Notes: generated from the letters alone by a model not told the origin. A stretch of DNA of 64,000 nucleotides from Bacteroidales bacterium (GCA_021373135.1 JAJFTH010000003.1:558001-622000), one strand, 5' to 3'; shown: positions 10,277 to 18,917, counted from the stretch's first letter. Made by a program: numbers and translations.

Positions 10277-12244
10277 ATGGATAATACTAATAATTTACTA
10301 TTTCGCATAAGTTTTCTGATCTTGTTTATATCTGCTCAACAATCAATGGCTCAAATTTCACCCGTTAATTTTTCTAAAGTAACAATCAATGATAAATTTT
10401 GGACTTCGAAAATAAATACGGTAGCTACTGTGACACTTAACGCATGTATAAACTACACTGAAAACAAAACTGGTCGCATTCGCAACTTCGAGAATGTTGC
10501 GTCAAAAAAAGGCAAACATGAAGGTATCTTTTTTGATGATTCTGATGTCTATAAAGCACTCGAAGCTATTGCATATTCATTAAAGAACCATCCAGATGTA
10601 GAAATGGAAAAAAAAGCCGATGAATGGATTGATAAAATTGCAGCAGCTCAGCAACCTGATGGTTATATAAATACATACTTTACTTTGACTGGTTTGGAAA
10701 ACAGATGGACTGATATGGATAAACATGAGACATATTGCACAGGACATTTATTAGAAGCAGGCATTGCATATTATAATACGACCGGAAAAAGAAAATTGAT
10801 GGATGTAGGAATTCGTATGGTTAACCATATTGATTCAACTTTTAGACAATCTAATCGTCATTGGATATCAGGCCATGAAGAAATAGAATTGGCACTGGTA
10901 AAATTATATCATGCAACAAATGAAAAAAGATATTTAGATCTGGCGGAGTGGTTTATTGAACAACGTGGTCAAGGCTATTATTTAGGTACAAAAAGAAACC
11001 CAAAATATGATCAGAATGATATTCCATTTGTGAATCAGAAAAAAGTCGAGGGACATGCCGTACGTGCAATGTATTTATATAGCGGTGCTGCAGATGTGGC
11101 CGCCGCAACAAAAGAGACAAAATATTTACCCTCTCTATTTAGCATTTGGGATAATTTAGTAGGTAAGAATATGTATATTACAGGAGGCATCGGCTCTTCA
11201 GGAGAAAACGAAGGATTTTCCAAAGATTATGATTTGCCCAACGAAAGTGCTTATTGTGAAACATGTGCTTCTGTTGGAATGATCTTTTGGAATCAAAGAA
11301 TGAACTTAATGACAGGTGAAGGTAAGTATGTGGATATTTTAGAAAGAAGCTTATATAACGGAGCATTGGCCGGATTATCGTTGAGTGGAGATCGATTTTT
11401 CTACGGTAATCCTTTGGCTTCTGATGGAAACTATTCAAGAAGCGAATGGTTCGGTTGCGCTTGTTGCCCATCAAATATTGCAAGATTGGTTAGTTCAATA
11501 GGTAATTACATATATGCAACATCTTCGGATGGATTTTACATTAATTTATTTATTGGCAGCAATACTACCATTCCATTGGGAAAAAATTCAATTCTTTTAT
11601 CACAACAAGGGAACTATCCCTGGGATGGAAAGATAACCATAAAGATTTCACCAGATAAAAAAATAAAAAAGAAATTATTTATAAGGATACCTGGATGGGC
11701 AACAAATATGCCAGTACAAGGAAATGCTTATACATATTTAAACCCTGGTAAATCAACTGTTAAAATATCTTTAAATAATAAAGATGTGACATTTACTGTC
11801 GATAAAGGTTATGCCATAATTGATCGGGAATGGAAAAAAGATGATGAAATAATATTACAACTACCAATGAATATTGAAAGAGTAATTGCCAACGATAGTA
11901 TACAAGACGATAAAGGCAGAGTAGCCCTTCAACGTGGCCCATTGGTTTATTGCTTTGAACATTCGGACAATTATGGAAAAGTTTCAAATATTATTTTTCC
12001 TGATAGTGCTGATGTTTCAGCCTTATTCAATACCTCATTATTGGGTGGTATCATGACAATTAAATCGAAAGTTCCGGTTATAGATAAATCATCTGACGGG
12101 GAATCGGTTTTTACAACGATTAAAGAGATAACTGCAATTCCATACTATTCATGGGCAAATCGAGAAGAGGGTGAGATGCAAGTATGGATACCTCGTAAGA
12201 TAAAGGGAATCAGGTTGATACCAAATTGTGTTACTAAAAAGTAA
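10277..12244 (+). CDS. GH127-family glycoside hydrolase (beta-L-arabinofuranosidase-like)
   Basis: Members of GH127 (formerly DUF1680) remove beta-L-arabinofuranose from plant glycoproteins, or aceric acid from rhamnogalacturonan II, by a zinc-held cysteine nucleophile. The 655-residue product has a cleavable signal peptide (ending near SMAQ, residue 24), so it should work in the periplasm. The zinc and catalytic set is intact: Glu328 and Cys330 in YCETCAS, and Cys396-Cys397 in CACCPSNIAR, of which Cys396 matches the known nucleophile. An (alpha/alpha)6 barrel covers about residues 35-440 and a beta-sandwich follows. It stands between the SusCD unit and the GH2 gene, and shares their strand and AT-rich bias. 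The substrate is not resolved. Confidence 0.9.
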   Translation: MDNTNNLLFRISFLILFISAQQSMAQISPVNFSKVTINDKFWTSKINTVATVTLNACINYTENKTGRIRNFENVASKKGKHEGIFFDDSDVYKALEAIAYSLKNHPDVEMEKKADEWIDKIAAAQQPDGYINTYFTLTGLENRWTDMDKHETYCTGHLLEAGIAYYNTTGKRKLMDVGIRMVNHIDSTFRQSNRHWISGHEEIELALVKLYHATNEKRYLDLAEWFIEQRGQGYYLGTKRNPKYDQNDIPFVNQKKVEGHAVRAMYLYSGAADVAAATKETKYLPSLFSIWDNLVGKNMYITGGIGSSGENEGFSKDYDLPNESAYCETCASVGMIFWNQRMNLMTGEGKYVDILERSLYNGALAGLSLSGDRFFYGNPLASDGNYSRSEWFGCACCPSNIARLVSSIGNYIYATSSDGFYINLFIGSNTTIPLGKNSILLSQQGNYPWDGKITIKISPDKKIKKKLFIRIPGWATNMPVQGNAYTYLNPGKSTVKISLNNKDVTFTVDKGYAIIDREWKKDDEIILQLPMNIERVIANDSIQDDKGRVALQRGPLVYCFEHSDNYGKVSNIIFPDSADVSALFNTSLLGGIMTIKSKVPVIDKSSDGESVFTTIKEITAIPYYSWANREEGEMQVWIPRKIKGIRLIPNCVTKK

Positions 12245-12399
12245 TAAGAATCAATTCCTATATTGTTTGACAAGTAGTTTCATTTAGGTGACTACCTATA
12301 TATCCGGAGTCTAAAACATGGCTGTCAATATATGTTAATTTGGCAGCAATGTTTTATTTAATGATATATTTTATACATAATACAATCAAATTTATAATA

Positions 12400-14226
12400 A
12401 TGCATAAAAAAATGAATATTAAAAAAACTATATCAATCTTGGTAATTATATTCCTGTCAACTTGTGCCTTTGCCCAATGGAAGCCTGCAGGAGATAAAAT
12501 TAAAACTAAGTGGACTGATTCTTTGGATCCAAAAAATATACTATCAGAATATCCTCGACCAATAATGGAACGCTGTGATTGGTTAAATCTTAATGGATTA
12601 TGGTTTTATGCCATATTGCCCGTCGGGGGAAATGAACCTGTTCAATTTGATGGAAAAATATTGGTGCCTTTTGCTATTGAATCAAGCCTTTCCGGCGTTC
12701 AGAAAAGCGTTGATGAAAAGCATGAACTTTGGTATGAAAGAACTTTTTCAATCCCGTCAAAATGGAAAGATAAAGATATTCTATTAAACTTTGGTGCTGT
12801 AGATTGGAAGGCAGAAGTATTTATAAATGATGTAAAAATCGGAACGCATACAGGTGGTTACACACCTTTCAGCTTCGACATAACGCCTTTTATTAAACCC
12901 GGAAAACAAAAGCTTGTTGTAAAAGTCTTTGATGGAACAGATAGTGGTTTTCAGCCAAGAGGAAAACAAGTTGCTAAACCAGAAGGAATATGGTATACTT
13001 CAGTAACTGGTATATGGCAGACTGTATGGATTGAACCGGTGAATAAAAAGCATATCTCTGGTATAAAAAACTATTCCGATATTGAAAATTGCCGGCTTTT
13101 TATTAATGTAAATTGCAAGAATTCAACCTGTTCAGATATGATTATTGTAAAAGTATCAGAAGGAAGTAATGTTATATCTACAGAAAAAGGTTCAGTTGGG
13201 CAAGAACTGGAGCTAGCAATTCCTAATGCCAAACTATGGACTCCGGAATCTCCCTTTTTATACGATATAAATATTGATTTAATCAGCAATGGAAAGATTG
13301 TAGATCATGTCAAGAGCTACTCTGCTATGAGGAAAGTATCTGTAAAAAAAGACGTAAATGGTATAATCCGTATGCAATTGAATAATAAAGATTATTTTCA
13401 GTTTGGGACACTTGATCAAGGATGGTGGCCCGATGGGTTATATACAGCACCAACCGATGAAGCATTGCTTTATGATATTAAAAAGACAAAGGAATTTGGT
13501 TTTAACATGATTCGTAAACATGTGAAAGTCGAGCCTGCCCGTTGGTATACATATTGTGACCGTTTAGGTATTTTAGTTTGGCAGGATATGCCAAGCGGAG
13601 ACAAAATTCAGTCCTGGCAGAATCATCAGTTTTTTGTTGGTAATGAAATGTTAAGAACTGCCGAATCCGAAAGTAATTATCGTAAGGAATGGAGAGAAAT
13701 CATTGATAATTTATATTCTTATCCATCTATTATTGTTTGGGTGCCTTTTAATGAAGGATGGGGTCAGTTTAAAACCGTGGATATTTGTGACTGGACCAAA
13801 TCTTATGATCCTTCCAGGTTAGTAAATTCGGCAAGTGGCGGGAACTTTTTTAAGGCAGGAGATATACTGGATTTGCATAATTATCCTGGTCCTGATATGT
13901 ATTTATATGATACTGAAAGAGTAAATGTAATTGGTGAATATGGCGGAATTGGGTTGCCTGTTGAAAGTCATTTGTGGCGACCCGAAAAGAATTGGGGCTA
14001 TATACAATTTAAAAATTCAAAAGAGGTTACAGATGAATATATCAAATATGCACAAATGCTAAAAAAAATGATTAAAGCTGGTTTTTCTGCTGCAATATAT
14101 ACTCAAATCACAGACGTTGAAGTGGAGGTTAATGGCTTGATGACTTATGACAGAAAAGTCATTAAAATTGACGAAGATCGTGTTAAAAGGATTAATAAAG
14201 AGGTGTGCAATTCTCTGGCAGAATAA
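12400..14226 (+). CDS. GH2-family glycoside hydrolase
   Basis: This is a retaining exo-glycosidase of the GH2 beta-galactosidase/beta-glucuronidase/beta-mannosidase group. From ATG 12400 it has 608 residues with a signal peptide ending CAFAQ (about residue 26). The sugar-binding jelly roll (about 55-215, with WYERTF and VDWKAEVFIN) precedes an immunoglobulin-like domain and a TIM barrel. The acid/base is Glu452 in PFNEGWGQ and the nucleophile Glu513 in VIGEYGG. Longer readings from ATG 12340 add a 20-residue hydrophobic tail and are unlikely; ATG 12412 is also possible. It is shorter than classical LacZ and resembles compact Bacteroidota GH2 enzymes annotated loosely as beta-galactosidase. 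Specificity (galactose, glucuronate, arabinose) cannot be decided here. Confidence 0.88.
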   Translation: MHKKMNIKKTISILVIIFLSTCAFAQWKPAGDKIKTKWTDSLDPKNILSEYPRPIMERCDWLNLNGLWFYAILPVGGNEPVQFDGKILVPFAIESSLSGVQKSVDEKHELWYERTFSIPSKWKDKDILLNFGAVDWKAEVFINDVKIGTHTGGYTPFSFDITPFIKPGKQKLVVKVFDGTDSGFQPRGKQVAKPEGIWYTSVTGIWQTVWIEPVNKKHISGIKNYSDIENCRLFINVNCKNSTCSDMIIVKVSEGSNVISTEKGSVGQELELAIPNAKLWTPESPFLYDINIDLISNGKIVDHVKSYSAMRKVSVKKDVNGIIRMQLNNKDYFQFGTLDQGWWPDGLYTAPTDEALLYDIKKTKEFGFNMIRKHVKVEPARWYTYCDRLGILVWQDMPSGDKIQSWQNHQFFVGNEMLRTAESESNYRKEWREIIDNLYSYPSIIVWVPFNEGWGQFKTVDICDWTKSYDPSRLVNSASGGNFFKAGDILDLHNYPGPDMYLYDTERVNVIGEYGGIGLPVESHLWRPEKNWGYIQFKNSKEVTDEYIKYAQMLKKMIKAGFSAAIYTQITDVEVEVNGLMTYDRKVIKIDEDRVKRINKEVCNSLAE

Positions 14227-14312
14227 AAATTGAATAATTAATGTCGGGATATCCGTTCTGTCATATAGCTCAACCAATACACAGAGTGTAGTATTACTAA
14301 TAAAAAATATTT

Positions 14313-17096
14313 ATGGAGTTAATATCTAAGAAAACGAGAAATGAATTATTTTCAATAGTCCATTTTCGGATAATATTTATTTATATTGTTTTTATACCAT
14401 TTTCTATATGTACCTCAATAACTGCTGCTGAAAAAGTTTATCCAGTAGGTATGAAACTTGCAGGTAACCATTTAGGAATAAGTAATATGATTTGGAAAGG
14501 AACTCTAAATGAAAGAAATTACATCGACGAAGGAAAATTTATAGGGGAACTGAAATTAAAGTATTCAAATAAAATTGTAAATTCAAATAATTATAAACCC
14601 GAGGTAATTGTTCAGAGAAATGATGATATTCAATTATTGTTTCGTCTTCCTGAAAATGTAGTGCTTAAGGAACAATTCAAAATTAAGAATGGTTCACTAT
14701 TCTGGACTTTTGAGATTCACAATAAAGGAAATCATAGCATTAATATTCAGGATTTATTTTTCCCAATACCTATTGGGGTAATGGATACAAAAAAACAGGC
14801 AAAGGACAACCTCTCACTACATTATTCTGTTAACGGAGATGCTTCATTTCTGTATTGGATTCCTTATAGTGGAGAAGGCGAGATATTACTCGCTACACCC
14901 ATAGATGGTACATCACTGGAATATTTCACATTTAGCGACAATAACGATTATTATATTCATTCTTCAACTTCAGTAGATAGGGTAAATGAAACATGGAGAA
15001 TGCCTAGTTCTCAACTGGATTTAGCTTCGGGAGCAAGTAAAACATATGGTTTTAAATTTCAACTTGTTCAAAAAACAGATCAAGTTAGGCAAGCAATCTT
15101 TAATGAGGGTGGAATCGATGTACGTGTTGTTCCAGGAATGACATTGCCTGAAAATATAGAGTCATTATGTGCGATCAGGATCAAGAACAAAATAGACAAA
15201 GTTATTGCTGAATATCCCGACAAAACCTCAATAACTAAAATGAAAGGTCATAGAGATGGATATAATATATATCATTTTAGTTTTAAGAAACTCGGTGAAA
15301 ATCAGATTACATTGATATATGGAAAAAATAAAAAAGCTTATCTGGAATTTTTTATAACAGAACCTTTAGAGACATTGATTAAAAAAAGAGCTTCTTTCAT
15401 AGTTTCACATCAACAGATCAGAGATACTTCAAAGTGGTATGATGGACTTTTCGGCGTTTGGGATATGAAGAACAGCATATTGCTAAATCCTGATAGCAAA
15501 GGCCCATTACCAGATTTTGTCGTTGGAGGGTCAGATGATCCGTCCAATGGTAAAGCTTTATATGTAAGCGAAAAAAATGTCATATATCCAAACGAAAAAG
15601 AAATAGCCGCTCTTGAATATTATGAAAAAGAATTTGTATGGGGCAAATTGCAACGAACAGATAAAGAATATCCATATCCATATGGAATTTATGGTTCTGA
15701 GAATTGGTATGAGAACCGTTCCGGAAGAGCAGGTTTTTATAATTCAGGTGGCTGTGGAAAAGAGAGAATGTGGAGGACTTTTGATTATACGACACATCTC
15801 GCATTGTATTTTAATCTGTATAAGATCGCACGGGATTATCCTGATATGGTTAAATACTTAGACATGAAGGGTTATTTAGAAAGGGCATACAGAACAGCAA
15901 TGGCATTTTTTGAAGTTCCCTACAACATTAAAATGGGTGAAAAATGGAGTTTTCATGGATGGTGCGATTGGGCTTACAAGCAAGGGAACTTTCATGACCG
16001 GTACATTGTTGATATTATACAAGCACTTGAACAGAACGGAAAAATAGAAGAAGCTTCAAACCTGCTGCGTGAATGGGAAAAGAAGGTAAAATATTCAATC
16101 TATGATGACCCATGGCCTTTTGGTTCGGAAATGTTTGTTGATAGAACTGCCTATGAGACTTCTTATTATATTGCAGAATATGCTAAAAAGAATCGGTTAT
16201 TGCCTGATGAGCAACTTTGGTATGATAAAAATAAGCAATCTTGGTATTCACACCCGGTGATTAATGATTCGATGACAGATGTTTTTTTGCAGAAACAAAT
16301 TGATGGAAATTTAGCACTTAGAGGTATTTTGGCTCCTAGTTTTAACCTGCTTGGAACAGCTTGGGCTTCAAGTTATAATTTGGACTATATGTCACAAATG
16401 GGTGGAGCTGCTATTTTGGACTATGCAATTAATTTTAGTAAAACACCTGCAAAATATATAAATATTGGATATAACTCCATTTTAAGTTCCTGGGCATTAA
16501 TGAATACAGGCGAAGATGGAATTGGATATTGGTATCCGAATAAAAATAATGACGGTGCTGTAGGTTGGGCCTTTAATAATTGGCAGCATGGTTGGACATA
16601 TTTTAGAAATATTTCCACTCCGAGAGGTCCATGGCAATATGATGGTGAGATTGATCATGGGCTGGTCGGTGGCGTACATGCTTTAGCAACCTATGTTATT
16701 AATGATCCATTGTTCGGATTTATTGCCTATGGTGGTAAATTATTGACAAATGATAAACGGTTCAATGTTATCCCTCTTGATGGGGTCCGTCGTAAGTTTT
16801 TTTTACAAGACAGAAATAAGATTCTATCTATTGAAATGCTTCAAGATGGATTCCACGAAAGCGAACCAATAATAATTGCAGATAATCTTGATAGAATTAG
16901 CTTTATCATTGAAAACCGATTAGCCAAAACACATTCTTGTTCCTTTAAAATATATGGATTGAATAAAGGCAATTATTCAATTTTAGTAAATGGGACAAAA
17001 GAATGTATTATAGAGGTAACCAAAGAAAAAGATGTTTTCTACGTGAAATTCCCTTTAAAACAAGCTTCCGCTTCAATAGAGATAATTAAGTTTTAA
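14313..17096 (+). CDS. Large exported protein, DUF5695-like, candidate glycan-active enzyme
   Basis: The 927-residue product has a long N-terminal hydrophobic segment (about residues 20-38, then TAAEK), consistent with a signal peptide. The N-terminal third (about 45-350) is beta-rich and reads like a sugar-binding beta-sandwich. The middle (about 360-790) is helical and rich in conserved-looking aromatic and acidic motifs, such as GCGKERMWRTFDYT, HGWCDWAYKQGNFHDRY, YETSYYIAEYAKK and DGIGYWYP, as expected of an (alpha/alpha)6-barrel hydrolase or lyase. A beta-domain ends it. From memory this matches the DUF5695 family of Bacteroidota; I know no confirmed reaction for it. It is the last gene of the locus, 86 bp after the GH2 gene, so it probably acts on the same glycan. 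The catalytic residues are not identified. Confidence 0.72.
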   Translation: MELISKKTRNELFSIVHFRIIFIYIVFIPFSICTSITAAEKVYPVGMKLAGNHLGISNMIWKGTLNERNYIDEGKFIGELKLKYSNKIVNSNNYKPEVIVQRNDDIQLLFRLPENVVLKEQFKIKNGSLFWTFEIHNKGNHSINIQDLFFPIPIGVMDTKKQAKDNLSLHYSVNGDASFLYWIPYSGEGEILLATPIDGTSLEYFTFSDNNDYYIHSSTSVDRVNETWRMPSSQLDLASGASKTYGFKFQLVQKTDQVRQAIFNEGGIDVRVVPGMTLPENIESLCAIRIKNKIDKVIAEYPDKTSITKMKGHRDGYNIYHFSFKKLGENQITLIYGKNKKAYLEFFITEPLETLIKKRASFIVSHQQIRDTSKWYDGLFGVWDMKNSILLNPDSKGPLPDFVVGGSDDPSNGKALYVSEKNVIYPNEKEIAALEYYEKEFVWGKLQRTDKEYPYPYGIYGSENWYENRSGRAGFYNSGGCGKERMWRTFDYTTHLALYFNLYKIARDYPDMVKYLDMKGYLERAYRTAMAFFEVPYNIKMGEKWSFHGWCDWAYKQGNFHDRYIVDIIQALEQNGKIEEASNLLREWEKKVKYSIYDDPWPFGSEMFVDRTAYETSYYIAEYAKKNRLLPDEQLWYDKNKQSWYSHPVINDSMTDVFLQKQIDGNLALRGILAPSFNLLGTAWASSYNLDYMSQMGGAAILDYAINFSKTPAKYINIGYNSILSSWALMNTGEDGIGYWYPNKNNDGAVGWAFNNWQHGWTYFRNISTPRGPWQYDGEIDHGLVGGVHALATYVINDPLFGFIAYGGKLLTNDKRFNVIPLDGVRRKFFLQDRNKILSIEMLQDGFHESEPIIIADNLDRISFIIENRLAKTHSCSFKIYGLNKGNYSILVNGTKECIIEVTKEKDVFYVKFPLKQASASIEIIKF

Positions 17097-17206
17097 TGAG
17101 AATTATAATAGGTCGCGATTATTCGCGTGTTCGCCATCAACTCAAACTCATCAAAAATCGTCAGCATATCAAAGATCTTTTGAATTTGGGCACAATCGAT
17201 GTCCGC

Positions 17207-17776
17207 TTAAATATCGCTATTTTTAAACGAACTATTGACATAAGAATAAGAATTATCCAAAAAGTATTTAATAATCTTTATTGCTTTTGTAATCTGCCCT
17301 TCAACTGTTTTTATTGAAATATCAAGTTTGGATGCAATTTCATGATTAGAAAGATCCTCATTTCTACTAAGTTGAAATATTGTCCTGCATCTGTCTGGTA
17401 GAGTTAACACTGCTTCTTGAATAAGTAGGTAAAGTTCTTCTGTTTCCAAGCTTATGACATTATCTTCTTCTATATCGACTTTTGTCAGGTCGATGGAAGC
17501 CATCAGCTTCCTTTGGCGAAGAATATTCAAACATTTGTTGCGGGCTGCCTGGAATAAATATGTTTTTATGGAATACTGAATCTGAAGTGTATCGCGATTG
17601 TTCCAAATGTAGATAAAAATGTCAAGGGCAAGTTCCTCAATATCTGTCTTTTCATGAATATATATATTCATAAAACGACACAATGGAGTAAAGTATCTCT
17701 CAAACAAGTATCTAAATGCCAATTCATCACCTTTGTGAATCTTCAACAATAATATATCATCATCGTCTTTGCCCAT
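17207..17776 (-). CDS. ECF RNA polymerase sigma factor (Bacteroides expansion type)
   Basis: This directs RNA polymerase to the promoter of a polysaccharide locus once freed from its FecR partner. The 189 residues show sigma region 2 (about 23-90, with ALDIFIYIW and TYLFQAARNKCLNIL) and region 4 (about 116-168, with LPDRCRTIFQLSR and SNHEIASKLDISIKTVEGQI). It lies tail-to-tail with the last gene of the locus, 110 bp away, about 14 kb from the fecR gene it should pair with; an adjacent sigma-fecR pair is usual. Its ATG is 18 bp from the end of an IS remnant, so its promoter must lie in or beyond that element. The same strong AT bias as the locus supports common origin. Confidence 0.93.
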   Translation of the reverse strand: MGKDDDDILLLKIHKGDELAFRYLFERYFTPLCRFMNIYIHEKTDIEELALDIFIYIWNNRDTLQIQYSIKTYLFQAARNKCLNILRQRKLMASIDLTKVDIEEDNVISLETEELYLLIQEAVLTLPDRCRTIFQLSRNEDLSNHEIASKLDISIKTVEGQITKAIKIIKYFLDNSYSYVNSSFKNSDI

Positions 17777-17793
17777 TTACATTTTATTGGAAA

Positions 17794-17814
17794 TCACTAG
17801 TATCCGGTTAAAAC
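17794..17814 (+). repeat. Left inverted repeat of the IS remnant
   Basis: TCACTAGTATCCGGTTAAAAC matches the reverse complement of 18168-18188 at 17 of 21 positions, sharing the core TCCGGTTAA. It ends 18 bp from the start codon of the sigma gene. Confidence 0.7.
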
Positions 17815-18056
17815 CTCCTGATATTCAACTGGTTAGAAATAGCCGAACTGGTTAAATTGTAATTCGTATTTATAAGCAACTCGTGGTACAAACCATTCGT
17901 CCGACTTTCGTTGGCCTCTGCCAATGTGGATTTTGGAACCGACTGCTTTATGCCTGAGTGATATAACTTATTGGAAAACGCTGTCAGGCAAGATTCAATA
18001 TCTCGTAAACTTTCCCTGTGGATCAATTGCGCGAAAACAGTTTTCCCTGTATTCAT
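17808..18056 (-). pseudogene. Truncated IS4-family transposase (DUF4372-type N-terminus)
   Basis: The 82-codon frame opens MNTGKTVFAQL and continues RESLRDIESCLTAFSNKLYHSGIK and STLAEANESR in pieces that match, from memory, the N-terminal domain of IS4-family transposases of Bacteroidota. About 45 residues that normally separate the first two blocks are missing, and after NESR the frame runs into unrelated residues (NGLYHELLINT onward). The catalytic DDE core is absent. This is therefore a relic with at least two internal deletions, not a working gene. The frame has stayed open, which may be chance in so short a stretch. Confidence 0.75.
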
Positions 18057-18167
18057 GATTCACTAAATTTTTAGTAAACATAGGGGATTTCCAATATCTT
18101 CAAATCGAAAAATTAAAGAACGTATCTGAAAGCCTTTATTGATGAGGGCTTCAGGAGTTAGTAAAAG

Positions 18168-18188
18168 TCCTTAACCGGACACTATTGA
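18168..18188 (-). repeat. Right inverted repeat of the IS remnant
   Basis: On the minus strand this reads TCAATAGTGTCCGGTTAAGGA, pairing with the left end at 17794-17814. It stops 1 bp before the stop codon of the Nudix regulator, so the insertion lies directly behind that gene without breaking it. Confidence 0.7.
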
Positions 18189-18189
18189 T

Positions 18190-18882
18190 TTACAGAGTAA
18201 ACGAGAAACCCAGATGTATCGCTTGTTCGTAAAGCTCTTTGTTAAAGGTGTAAAGGTAGGCACCTCTTTTGGAACCACTCTTATCCTTTTCTTCCAACTT
18301 TTCCAGAAAATTCATGGTTCTTACCTTTTTCCGAAAGTTTCGTTTGTCCACCCTTTGACCGTATATTGCCTCATATAAAGACTGAAGCTGGGGCACTGTA
18401 AACTTTTCGGGCAAAAGGTTGAAACCTACAGGTTCTGTTGATGCTTTATGGCGGAGCCTTTCAAGGGCAACCTGAAACATGTCATGGTGGTCAAAAATAA
18501 GTTCCGGCAAATCATTGATGTTTCGCCAGTGTGCATTATTTTCCAAGACAAGATCATGGTCATAATCGGCCACATTGACCAAAGCATAATAAGCAATGGA
18601 CATGACACGTTCTCCAGGATCACGGTTTTCTTCAGTGAAAACCTTCAACTGCTCCATATATAAATTTTTCAAACCGGTCAGAGAATGCAACACGCGCGAA
18701 GCTGCTTCTTCCGCACTTTCGTGTTCTTTGATAAAACCACCCGGTAAAGACCAGCTACCTTTTGCCGGTTCAATTTTCCGTCTAAAAAGCAACAAGTTCA
18801 ATTCTCCCTCAGAAAAGCCGAAAATGATACAGTCAATCGAAACAAGAAATTTAGTATTTCCACGATAGTATTTGACGTTCAT
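18190..18882 (-). CDS. NrtR/AraR-like Nudix-domain transcriptional regulator
   Basis: The 230-residue protein joins a Nudix fold (about 8-140) to a C-terminal winged helix (about 155-225, with PEKFTVPQLQSLYEAIYG and KRNFRKKV). The Nudix box from Gly49 keeps Gly49, Glu55, Arg63 and Gly70 but has Val64, Ser67 and Leu68 where the catalytic glutamates belong. Such a dead box is typical of NrtR-group regulators, which bind a ligand instead of hydrolysing one; the B. thetaiotaomicron arabinose regulator AraR is a known Bacteroidota member. Placed behind galK, it may sense arabinose or galactose. ATG 18882 is chosen because TTG 18912 falls at the predicted transcription start. Confidence 0.85.
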   Translation of the reverse strand: MNVKYYRGNTKFLVSIDCIIFGFSEGELNLLLFRRKIEPAKGSWSLPGGFIKEHESAEEAASRVLHSLTGLKNLYMEQLKVFTEENRDPGERVMSIAYYALVNVADYDHDLVLENNAHWRNINDLPELIFDHHDMFQVALERLRHKASTEPVGFNLLPEKFTVPQLQSLYEAIYGQRVDKRNFRKKVRTMNFLEKLEEKDKSGSKRGAYLYTFNKELYEQAIHLGFSFTL

Positions 18883-18917
18883 ATTTTTATATCGATTAGA
18901 GCATTCAACCAAAAGAG

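Larger units (their letters stand above)
17794..18188 (-). mobile_element. Internally deleted IS4-type insertion sequence (MITE-like)
   Basis: An element of about 395 bp is bounded by imperfect inverted repeats and contains a shortened transposase reading frame. A full IS of this kind is expected to be well over 1 kb, so most of the interior is gone and it cannot move by itself. It fills the gap between the sigma gene and the Nudix regulator and marks the edge between the AT-rich locus and the galactose block. No convincing target-site duplication is visible: the flanks read GGAAA on the left and TTTAC on the right. Confidence 0.72.

Noticed and set aside
17096..17317. Plus-strand frame of 73 codons behind the DUF5695-like gene
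   Set aside because: It runs antisense into the sigma gene and shows no family features; the coding evidence is on the minus strand.
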